Shown: positions 1-6,085 of the stretch, piece after piece
How positions within the stretch are numbered: position 1 is the stretch's first letter
How the letters are laid out: each line of letters begins with the position of its first letter
NCBI GenBank assembly: GCA_020433835.1
Contig: JAGRBY010000275.1
Coordinates: forward strand, 1-8,941
DNA length: 8,941 nt
Source of the DNA: Anaerolineae bacterium
GTDB lineage: Bacteria > Chloroflexota > Anaerolineae > 4572-78 > J111
Reading direction: 5' to 3'
Program-made: the position numbers and the translations under genes
Notes under the pieces: model-generated
What the model saw: the letters and a program-made list of their open reading frames with translations, nothing else
What the model was told of the DNA's origin: nothing
The model's database searches: none

Positions 1-656
1 TACTTCGATGATGAGCCGGTCAACTTTAACCGGCTTTTTAACTCGGTTAATTCAGATGCGGTGAGATCACGCCAGGAACCCGGCTGGAGATCGCCCAGCG
101 TAATAGGGCCGATGGCCATGCGAACCAACCGCAAGGTCGGGTGACCAATCGCTGCTGTCATCCGCCGAACTTGCCGCTTACGCCCTTCTTTGAGCGTGAC
201 TTTGAGCCAGGTAGTAGGTACATTTTTGCGATAGCGAATAGGTTCCGACCGTGGAAAAATTTCCGGTTCAGACGAGAGCCGTTCAACCTGAGCGGGGCGA
301 GTACGCTGATCCTGAACGAGCACACCGGCCCGCAACTGGGCCAGGGCTTCATCGTCGGGTATATGTTCAACTTGAACGAGATAAACCTTAGGAAGTTTAA
401 AGTTCGGATGGGTGATACGATGAGCCAACTTGCCATCCGAAGTTAGGAGTAACAATCCTTCGCTGTCGTAGTCCAGGCGACCGGCGGCATAGACATCGGG
501 CACATCGACAAAATCGCCCACCGTGGGTCGCCCCTCTGGGTCTGTAAAAGAGCTAAGAACTTTATAAGGTTTGCAAAAAATAAGGGTCCGACTGTCCGGC
601 GCTTGTTTTGGTGGCCGGGCTGGATAATAACGGCGTTGCTTCCGTTTTGACATCAT
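1..656 (-). CDS. rluE: RluE-type 23S rRNA pseudouridine synthase (3' end cut by window edge)
   Basis: This enzyme isomerises a specific uridine of 23S rRNA to pseudouridine (U2457 in E. coli numbering for RluE) during 50S assembly in the cytoplasm. I translated it by hand from the reverse strand: 218 codons are visible and no stop appears before the edge. Residues 57-72 carry AAGRLDYDSEGLLLLT, the catalytic motif of the RsuA/RluB/E/F family, with D62 the catalytic aspartate. Later motifs (WLKVTLKEGRKRQVRRM at 150-166, then GHPTLRLVRMAIG) match RluE closely. There is no N-terminal S4 domain, which favours RluE over RsuA, RluB or RluF; instead about 22 basic, Pro-rich residues precede the fold. 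The start is one of two adjacent ATGs (656 or 653), 15 bases after the MEMO gene stop, with only a weak ribosome site, so the two are probably co-transcribed. E. coli RluE is of similar length, so the stop is probably at or just past position 1: the cut codon reads TA-, which could itself be TAA or TAG. Confidence 0.9.
   Translation of the reverse strand, partial: MMSKRKQRRYYPARPPKQAPDSRTLIFCKPYKVLSSFTDPEGRPTVGDFVDVPDVYAAGRLDYDSEGLLLLTSDGKLAHRITHPNFKLPKVYLVQVEHIPDDEALAQLRAGVLVQDQRTRPAQVERLSSEPEIFPRSEPIRYRKNVPTTWLKVTLKEGRKRQVRRMTAAIGHPTLRLVRMAIGPITLGDLQPGSWRDLTASELTELKSRLKLTGSSSK
14..39 (+). terminator. Intrinsic terminator pointing rightwards, inside the rluE 3' end
   Basis: AGCCGGT (14-20) and ACCGGCT (29-35) form a 7-bp GC-rich stem with an 8-base loop, followed by a T run at 35-39. 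The U tract exists only for a plus-strand transcript. It would therefore stop a convergent gene entering from beyond the left edge, while the minus strand has no U run after the hairpin. It overlaps the last codons of the rluE-like gene. Confidence 0.55.
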
Positions 657-671
657 TTGAGACCGATGTGC

Positions 672-1889
672 TTACTCCCAAACTAATCCACACACCGATA
701 CAAACGAGGTGTTGTTATAATCGGCCGAGCAGAGATCATATGAAATTGATTTGCCCTGAGTTTTCTCTAAAGCGCTCAATGTAAAATAAAAGGGAGAAAG
801 GCCGCAGACATTCCGCTCAAATTGACCGGCTTTCATAAAGTCAAAAAATGAGGCGGCATCGCCCTGGCATAAATTGTTCATAAGCGCCTTGTCGTCCGCT
901 TTCATCTTTTCCTGGCCGGTGGTCGTGATGGGCGGCCCATCAAAGGCCGGCCCCATGTGGGCCAAATCGCCGGAGGCCACAATCAATGTACGGCGCTCAG
1001 CCATAATGGTGCGCAAGGCATCGACAAACGCCTCGATGGTTGCATCCTCTTCTATTTCGGCTTCATCGAGCATGAAGTGTCGGAATGACCCGGTTAAGAT
1101 AGGCACGACAGGACACGGTTTCTCTTGGCGCATATATTGCAACCAGACGGCATCCAGTTCGATGGAATGCTCGCCGCGATGATGAAGTTCATCGGCAAAA
1201 GCACGCTCGGGGCCGATGATATCGGCTAGATGATTGACTAAGTCAACATCTGTAGGCAGTACGCCTAACGGTGAGGCGTAATTTTGCGATGTCAGGGTGA
1301 TGGTGCCGTAACTGCCGTTGTGGTCGGTGCCGATGATAATCACCAGTTCGGCTTCTTGGACGGCTGCGGCAGCGCTCTGCCAGACTTGGGCATAGACCGG
1401 ACCGCCACGCTGGTAATCGATATGTGGGCTAATTATCGCCCGGCTGGTGGCGGCAGAAGCAGGGACAGGGCCGACCTGATCGACATAACTTTTTAGTTTC
1501 CGCCGCAAGGCGCTTTTTTCAGCAGGATATGATGGACCGGCCAACGCCGCCTGGCGATGGGGAGCAGAGCGGTATTCGGCCACGGCCTTTTGCTTCGCTT
1601 GGTTGTAGGTTTCACCTTCCAGCAACAAGGCTTCATCAAACTGGGTTAAAAAGTTGGTGATTAAATCTTGAGAAACCTCTAACCCATACCGGCTCTTTAG
1701 ATTGAACTCTATTTCGGTTACCGTATGCTCACCGTCGCACATCATAGCCAGTGGGCCGAGAACTTGCGGTAACAAAATTGCTGATTCAGACAATTTCAGG
1801 CTATCTTGAAGTACAAAGACGGGTTCATTTTGATAGACAGTTCGTTGAACACTAACGTTTCGGAGCTTGGGTTTGATTAAGTGATCCAT
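672..1889 (-). CDS. MEMO1-family protein (AmmeMemoRadiSam protein B type) with N-terminal PqqD-like region
   Basis: This is a cytoplasmic MEMO-family protein of 405 aa, structurally related to extradiol dioxygenases; the bacterial reaction is not known. The MEMO fold spans about residues 150-405. It keeps the metal and pocket residues expected from human MEMO1: H156 in SPHIDYQRGG, H190 in GTDHNG, the GEHSIE motif with H241, D308/H311 in SGDLAHMG, and C362 in NVCGLSPF. The first 100 or so residues are extra. They contain a G/D-rich turn and a helical pattern (DGEHTVTEIEFNL, then a GLEVS turn and a helix ending ALLLEGE) resembling PqqD-like winged-helix peptide-binding domains. That match is by eye only. 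The start at 1889 is chosen because AGGA lies 5 bases ahead of it; the in-frame ATG at 1895 (407 aa) overlaps that AGGA. AmmeMemoRadiSam loci usually also carry AMMECR1 and a radical SAM gene, and neither is present in this window. It is first in a unit with the rluE-like gene. Confidence 0.88.
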   Translation of the reverse strand: MDHLIKPKLRNVSVQRTVYQNEPVFVLQDSLKLSESAILLPQVLGPLAMMCDGEHTVTEIEFNLKSRYGLEVSQDLITNFLTQFDEALLLEGETYNQAKQKAVAEYRSAPHRQAALAGPSYPAEKSALRRKLKSYVDQVGPVPASAATSRAIISPHIDYQRGGPVYAQVWQSAAAAVQEAELVIIIGTDHNGSYGTITLTSQNYASPLGVLPTDVDLVNHLADIIGPERAFADELHHRGEHSIELDAVWLQYMRQEKPCPVVPILTGSFRHFMLDEAEIEEDATIEAFVDALRTIMAERRTLIVASGDLAHMGPAFDGPPITTTGQEKMKADDKALMNNLCQGDAASFFDFMKAGQFERNVCGLSPFYFTLSALEKTQGKSISYDLCSADYNNTSFVSVCGLVWE

Positions 1890-1927
1890 AGCCATCCTAT
1901 TAAGTTCGTTAATATTTGGATGAATCC

Positions 1928-1955
1928 ATTATATCCGGTATTTCATGAATATAAA
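1928..1955 (-). promoter_or_regulatory. Sigma-70-type promoter for the MEMO-rluE unit
   Basis: On the minus strand there is a perfect -10 TATAAT (1933-1928), preceded at 16 bases by TTTATA (1955-1950), a 4/6 match to the -35 consensus. The expected start of transcription is near 1921, giving a leader of about 30 bases to the ATG at 1889. The spacer contains the small palindrome TTCATGAA. Confidence 0.6.
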
Positions 1956-2025
1956 AATGCACTATCATTTTTCGGCGCACCGGCAAGCGGTTCCCAACAG
2001 ATGAACCATTGAAACACTGAGGAGA

Positions 2026-2065
2026 TTGAATTCACTGAAAAACCGGCTTACTTCAGTGAATTCAA
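2026..2065. repeat. Perfect 14-bp inverted repeat in the CBS/MEMO intergenic region
   Basis: TTGAATTCACTGAA (2026-2039) and its exact reverse complement TTCAGTGAATTCAA (2052-2065) flank a 12-base centre. Two further half-sites lie outside in the same symmetry: CACTGA at 2015-2020 and TTCAGTG at 2073-2079. Neither strand has a U run after the hairpin, so it is a poor intrinsic terminator. It lies about 55 bases after the CBS gene stop and about 70 bases upstream of the MEMO promoter -35. It could serve as a transcript-end hairpin or as a protein-binding operator. The rest of the 224-base gap (1890-2119) shows only the MEMO promoter and ribosome site. Confidence 0.75.
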
Positions 2066-2119
2066 AAACAAATTCAGTGCCTCCGTATTTCAAGATGATG
2101 AGAGCCGTTAGCAAATCTC

Positions 2120-2545
2120 TTAATCCGAATGCCAATCTTGCACAACCATGCGAAAAATATCTGACTCGGTGATGATGCCAACCAGGTTACCGGAGTTATC
2201 CAGTACCGGCAGGCCGCTAATTTTGTAGTCGAGCATCATTTTTGATGCATCCTTGATAGTGGCGTCCTGGTTTATTACTCTGGGTTCGACGGTCATAATT
2301 TTATCTACTTTTAGGCGCGAGAGTAAGTAATTCAATTCCCAAATGCTTAACGACGTGGCGTCGGACGGTTCGGCCTCGCGCACGTCACCCAGAGTCACAA
2401 TACCCACCAGGCGATCATGGTTAACAACCGGCAGGCGGCGAATGTTATTTTCGGTCATCAAGCGATGGACTTCCGGCAGAGCCATATCAGGATTGATGGT
2501 GAGTACATCGCGTGTCATCCAATCTTTGACATATTCGTGTTTCAT
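2120..2545 (-). CDS. Stand-alone tandem CBS-domain protein, last gene of the liv operon
   Basis: This is a small cytoplasmic protein (141 aa) made only of two CBS motifs, a module that usually binds AMP, ATP or related adenosine ligands and switches a partner. CBS1 covers about residues 7-60 with GIVTLGDV at 48-55; CBS2 covers about 81-137 with GIITESDI at 123-130. The G-[IV]-[IV]-T-x-x-D pattern in each is the usual phosphate-contacting strand and turn. Between them is a short link, DATSLSIWELNYLLSRLKV, typical of AcuB-like CBS proteins. No enzymatic or DNA-binding domain is attached. The start has a strong AGGAG (2558-2554) 8 bases before the ATG. The gene follows livF by 30 bases with no terminator or clear promoter between, so it should be co-transcribed with the transporter. 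A regulatory role on the transporter is inference; a general metabolic sensor is equally possible. Confidence 0.88.
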   Translation of the reverse strand: MKHEYVKDWMTRDVLTINPDMALPEVHRLMTENNIRRLPVVNHDRLVGIVTLGDVREAEPSDATSLSIWELNYLLSRLKVDKIMTVEPRVINQDATIKDASKMMLDYKISGLPVLDNSGNLVGIITESDIFRMVVQDWHSD

Positions 2546-2575
2546 TCAATTTACTCCTTTTTTGACTACCGAGGT

Positions 2576-3298
2576 TCAGATACCCAAATAAGCTTTACGG
2601 ACATCTTCATTTTTGGCTACCTCGCGCGAAGGGCCTTGCAATTCCACTTGACCCTCGTTGAGAACGTAGGCGTAATCACTTACGGCCAGCGCCATCTGAA
2701 CGTTTTGTTCGACCAGCAGCATCGTTAACCCTTCATCTTTCAGACGGCGCAGAATTTCAAACAGATCAAGCACCAGAAACGGCGCTAACCCCAGCGAAAG
2801 TTCATCGATCATCAACACCTCCGGCTGGGCCATCAAGCCGCGCGCCACGGCCAACATTTGCTGCTCACCGCCGGACATAGTGCCGGATTTCTGATCGCGC
2901 CGTTCCTTCAAGCGCGGAAACATTTCAAAGACTCGCTCCAGGTTTTGTTTGTAATGCTCTTTCGCGCGGCCGGTAAACGCGCCCATTTCCAAATTTTCGA
3001 AAACGGTCATATCGGTAAAAAGCTGCCGACCTTCGGGTACCAGTACCAACCCCTGGGCCGCTTTGGCGTGCGCCGACATGCGGGTAACGTCCGTGCCATT
3101 GAAACGCACCTGCCCCTGCGACGGTTTTAACAGGCCGACGACCGTGCGCATCAGCGTTGTTTTGCCAACCCCATTGGCCCCCACCAGTGATGTAAGTTTA
3201 CCCCGCTCCAGTTTGAGCGAGACATCCCATAAAATTTGAACTTCGCCGTAACCGGATGAAACATTTTTGATGTCTAACACAGAACCATTTGTCGCCAT
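2576..3298 (-). CDS. livF: Branched-chain amino acid ABC transporter ATPase LivF
   Basis: This is one of the two cytoplasmic ATPases that power the Liv/HAAT importer by ATP hydrolysis under the LivH/LivM permeases. The 240-residue length is normal for LivF. Walker A is GANGVGKTT at 40-48, the VPEGRQLF stretch at 87-94 is the LivF-type Q-loop region, the ABC signature is MSGGEQ at 141-146, and Walker B VLMIDE is at 161-166 with E166 the catalytic base. The switch position shows LLVEQN instead of histidine, as is usual for LivF. The protein ends with the family-typical KAYLGI. The start is supported by GGGAG 5 bases before the ATG; this site overlaps the livG stop codon, so the two ATPases are likely translationally coupled. 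The exact substrate cannot be read from the ATPase. Confidence 0.95.
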   Translation of the reverse strand: MATNGSVLDIKNVSSGYGEVQILWDVSLKLERGKLTSLVGANGVGKTTLMRTVVGLLKPSQGQVRFNGTDVTRMSAHAKAAQGLVLVPEGRQLFTDMTVFENLEMGAFTGRAKEHYKQNLERVFEMFPRLKERRDQKSGTMSGGEQQMLAVARGLMAQPEVLMIDELSLGLAPFLVLDLFEILRRLKDEGLTMLLVEQNVQMALAVSDYAYVLNEGQVELQGPSREVAKNEDVRKAYLGI

Positions 3299-3307
3299 CG
3301 ATGCTCC

Positions 3308-4072
3308 CTATCCTCCACTCATTAACTTTTCGGCCAGGGCCGGATCGCCCAGGTAAGCCTCGATCACCTTAGGATCATTAACAATCTCAGTCGGTAAACC
3401 TTCGCCGATGAGTTCACCGTGATCCAAGACAATGACCCGATCAGAAACGTTCATCAAGGCGTGCATGACGTGTTCGATGATTAAGATGGTGACGCCTTGC
3501 TCTCGAATTTTCAGCACAACCTGCACCATCTCGGCAATTTCGGTCGGGTTGAGACCGGCCAATACCTCATCCAACAGCAGCAGATAGGGCCGAGCTGCCA
3601 GCGCGCGGGCCATTTCGAGCCGTTTCTTTTGGGCCACGTTTAAACTGGCGGCCAGTTGATCACGCCGTTCGACCAGGTGCAGAAACTCCAGCACCTCAAG
3701 GGCAATCTCTTCAGCCTGGCTCAGCGACCGTCGCTCGTGGCCGTAACAGGCACCGGCCATAACGTTTTCCAACACCGTCAGCTCTTGCAAGGGCCGAACA
3801 ATCTGATGGGTTCGAGCCAACCCCAACTTGACGACATCGTACGGCTGCCAGCCGGTCATATCGACGCCCCGAAAAATAACTTGCCCACGGGTAACCGGAA
3901 AGACACCGTTGATGCAGTTGAACAGGGTGGTTTTACCGGCCCCGTTCGGCCCGATTAACCCCAGAACCTGGCCCTGCGGCAGATCGAACGTGACATCAGA
4001 TACGGCCCTAAGACCGCCGAACTCTTTGGTTACATTGCGCACTTGCAGCAGCGCACCATTGTTCTCGCTCAT
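3308..4072 (-). CDS. livG: Branched-chain amino acid ABC transporter ATPase LivG (variant signature motif)
   Basis: This is the second cytoplasmic ATPase of the importer, expected to pair with LivF. With the chosen start it has 254 residues, typical for LivG. Walker A is GPNGAGKTT (41-49), the Q-loop is in ARTHQIVRPL (Q90), Walker B is LLLLDE (164-169, E169), and the switch histidine is H201 in IIEHVMHAL. The signature loop reads LNVAQKKRLEMARAL (144-158), where most LivG proteins have an L-[SA]-[YG]-G-Q core; the glycine is replaced by alanine. I recall similar loops in other LivG-like ATPases, so it is probably a functional subfamily variant. The start at 4072 overlaps the livM stop by ATGA and has GGAGG (4085-4081) at 8 bases. 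The upstream in-frame ATG at 4087 overlaps that same site and is less likely. Confidence 0.94.
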   Translation of the reverse strand: MSENNGALLQVRNVTKEFGGLRAVSDVTFDLPQGQVLGLIGPNGAGKTTLFNCINGVFPVTRGQVIFRGVDMTGWQPYDVVKLGLARTHQIVRPLQELTVLENVMAGACYGHERRSLSQAEEIALEVLEFLHLVERRDQLAASLNVAQKKRLEMARALAARPYLLLLDEVLAGLNPTEIAEMVQVVLKIREQGVTILIIEHVMHALMNVSDRVIVLDHGELIGEGLPTEIVNDPKVIEAYLGDPALAEKLMSGG

Positions 4073-5109
4073 TCCAGTACCCTCCATAAACTTCTAAAGC
4101 GGCTGCGCAGCCAGCCGACGATGCCGGTTGGCACAAACAGCACGATCAGCAGCAGCAGCAGTCCGGCAAAGGCCAACTGTAAATCCTTAAAAAGCGGACT
4201 GGTCAGCAGAAAGCTGCGTAGAGCTTCGTACGTGGTGGCTCCGACCAGCGGCCCCAAAACCGTTCCCTGACCGCCAAGCATCACCATCACGATAAACTCA
4301 ATCGAACGATGCAGCCGAAAAGCCTCATGGGGAGCCACGCTGCTGTTGCGGAAGAAAAAGATAACGCCGAGCATCCCCGGAATAATAGCCGACAGCACAT
4401 AGGCCCACGTCTTGGCCGAGGGCGTCCGCACGCCCATAACCATCGCCGCGTCTTCATCTTCGCGAATGGCCAACAGCCCCAGGCCGAAGCGTGAAAATTT
4501 GATGCCGTAGCTGAGCACGATGATGACAATTGCCAGGCCGAAAACAGCCCAGTAGGTCAACCACTGCATCATGGCTGGACCACCATAGTCGCGATAGACC
4601 AGAAAATTCAATTCCAGGCCGACCGGACCACCGAATAGATCGAAATTGTTAACAAACGTTCGCACAGCTTCATTGATGCCGATAGTCGCCAGCGCGAAGT
4701 AAGCCCCTCGCAGGTGAAGAATAGCCTTGCCCAACAACAGGGCCAGAATACCGGCCGCCAGTCCACCTACCGGCGTGGCCCACCACAGCGACCAGCCATG
4801 GGCGGTGATGAGATAAAACCCCACGTAACCACCCAAACCGAAAAAGACAATATGGCCAAAACTTACATAGCCGGTGTAGCCCAAAATAATGTTCAAACTG
4901 GAGGCGAGCGACACCGCCATTAAAATCAAGAACATGGTTTCGCGCCAGGTGTTGGAGCCGGTAATGACCGGAATAAAACCACCTAGCACAACCAAACCCA
5001 ACGCCAGCCAGAAGGCCGGATATTTCCAACCACCCAGCTTTAGACCCTCCAGGCTAAAACCACCACGATCTACCACTTCACCGGCCGGAGCCGGTTTCGA
5101 ACTGCTCAT
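4069..5109 (-). CDS. livM: Branched-chain amino acid ABC transporter permease LivM
   Basis: This is one of two integral membrane permeases forming the channel of the Liv-type importer. The 346 residues start with about 30 hydrophilic, Pro/Gly-rich residues, then a series of hydrophobic segments from about residue 32 to 332. Recognisable LivM motifs are LGYTGYVSFGH (76-86), LRGAYFALATIGINE (133-147), the cytoplasmic coupling loop with FGLGLLAIREDEDAAMVMGV (208-227) that contacts the ATPases, and MVMLGGQGTVLGP (275-287). The start has GGAGG 8 bases upstream, written within the last codons of livH; only one base separates the livH stop from the ATG. Its own stop overlaps the livG start (ATGA). 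These junctions indicate translational coupling and equal production of the subunits. Confidence 0.94.
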   Translation of the reverse strand: MSSSKPAPAGEVVDRGGFSLEGLKLGGWKYPAFWLALGLVVLGGFIPVITGSNTWRETMFLILMAVSLASSLNIILGYTGYVSFGHIVFFGLGGYVGFYLITAHGWSLWWATPVGGLAAGILALLLGKAILHLRGAYFALATIGINEAVRTFVNNFDLFGGPVGLELNFLVYRDYGGPAMMQWLTYWAVFGLAIVIIVLSYGIKFSRFGLGLLAIREDEDAAMVMGVRTPSAKTWAYVLSAIIPGMLGVIFFFRNSSVAPHEAFRLHRSIEFIVMVMLGGQGTVLGPLVGATTYEALRSFLLTSPLFKDLQLAFAGLLLLLIVLFVPTGIVGWLRSRFRSLWRVLE

Positions 5110-5110
5110 A

Positions 5111-5974
5111 TTACCGACCTCCTCTCAGCAACCCGGTGGGGCGGACCATGAGAATGACCACAAAAAGGACAAATTCGATGACCGGTACCCAACTGACGGG
5201 CATAAAGACCGGCACAATGCCCTCTAAACCGCCGAGGATCAAGCCACCTAACAAAGCGCCGGTAGGGTTACCCAGTCCGCCCAAAACCACAATCACAAAA
5301 CTTTTGAGTTCATACACCCCGCCAGACAAAATCGTAAACGAAAAGAACGTAGCGATCAGCCCACCGGCAAGCGCAGCCAGCATACTACCGATGCCAAAAC
5401 TAAGTGCCAAGGTTTGGGTTGACGGAATACCCATCAACTCCGCCGCCGAGCGGTTGTTTGATACCGCGCGGATAGCTTTACCGGGCTGCGTTCGGTAGAG
5501 GAACAGATACAGCAAAGCCGCCACCATTACCGCAATCAGCGCCGCGACCAGGCGAGTACCCAGCAGCGTCACCGGCCCCAGCGAGATACTACCGATTGAA
5601 AAATCCATATTGCGGGGCGTTGTTGTAAAAACGGCTGTCCCGATGCCGATAATCATCATATTGACCGAAAACGTCGCCAGCAGCGATGACAGGTGCGGCG
5701 CGTTTAACACGCGATGGACGGCAATAAAATAGATACAAAAGCCAAACAGCAATCCCAAAATGGCGATGACAACCAAAGCCAGGTAAGGATTCAAACCGAT
5801 GCCAACCGCCCCAGACAGAAAAAACATCGCAAACATCCCAAGGGCGATAATGGGGCCGTGGGCTAAGTTGATGACATCCATAACTCCAAAGATTAACGTC
5901 AACCCCATGGCCGCCAGGCCATACACAAAACCGAGTAACAGACCGTCCGCTAAAGAAGCGATAAGTTGTTCCAT
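5111..5974 (-). CDS. livH: Branched-chain amino acid ABC transporter permease LivH
   Basis: This is the partner permease of LivM; the two make the transmembrane path. It has 287 residues, the usual LivH length, with about eight hydrophobic stretches. Family hallmarks are GLAAMGLTLIFGVMDVINLAHG (19-40), the ATPase-coupling loop PGKAIRAVSNNRSAAELMGI (164-183), and FVIVVLGGLGNPTGALLGG (226-244) near the end. The ATG at 5974 is preceded by GAGG with 8 bases spacing. It lies 111 bases after livK across a hairpin, a common arrangement that lets the binding protein be made in excess of the membrane complex. A TTGACA (6026-6021) in that gap could be a -35 for a weak internal promoter, but I see no convincing -10. 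Confidence 0.94.
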   Translation of the reverse strand: MEQLIASLADGLLLGFVYGLAAMGLTLIFGVMDVINLAHGPIIALGMFAMFFLSGAVGIGLNPYLALVVIAILGLLFGFCIYFIAVHRVLNAPHLSSLLATFSVNMMIIGIGTAVFTTTPRNMDFSIGSISLGPVTLLGTRLVAALIAVMVAALLYLFLYRTQPGKAIRAVSNNRSAAELMGIPSTQTLALSFGIGSMLAALAGGLIATFFSFTILSGGVYELKSFVIVVLGGLGNPTGALLGGLILGGLEGIVPVFMPVSWVPVIEFVLFVVILMVRPTGLLRGGR

Positions 5975-6039
5975 AAGACGTACCTCAGCCCCCTTTCATT
6001 GGAGATAACCAAAAGATAACTGTCAAAATTAGTGAGTAT

Positions 6040-6073
6040 TAAGGTGACAGCCACCGCAGCGGCTGCCACCTTA
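6040..6073 (-). terminator. Hairpin between livK and livH (possible partial terminator or mRNA stabiliser)
   Basis: The arms at 6040-6052 and 6061-6073 pair over 13 positions around an 8-base loop. On the minus-strand RNA the single odd position becomes a G-U pair, while on the plus strand it is a mismatch, so the structure favours the liv transcript. No real U run follows, so it is not a canonical strong terminator. It starts 12 bases after the livK stop and fits a role in raising binding-protein mRNA relative to the downstream permease genes. Confidence 0.5.
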
Positions 6074-6085
6074 TATTAAAAATTG

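Noticed and set aside
158..436. Open frames of about 92-101 codons on both strands near 140-446
   Set aside because: Both are shadows of the rluE-like gene, whose frame runs through the window edge and carries the catalytic motif.
2041..2049. AACCGGCTT at the centre of the inverted repeat also occurs at 28-36 in the left terminator
   Set aside because: Nine bases is within chance for this window, and the contexts differ.
4069..4087. livG starting at ATG 4087
   Set aside because: That ATG overlaps the GGAGG that serves ATG 4072 at ideal spacing and would enlarge the livM overlap.
4670..5029. 119-codon frame inside livM on the same strand
   Set aside because: The livM frame has all family motifs; this is an alternative-frame shadow.
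6019..6029. AACTGTCAAAA shared at 6019-6029 and 8863-8873
   Set aside because: An 11-base match without dyad symmetry, placed differently relative to genes; likely chance, or a shared TTGACA-like -35 on the minus strand.
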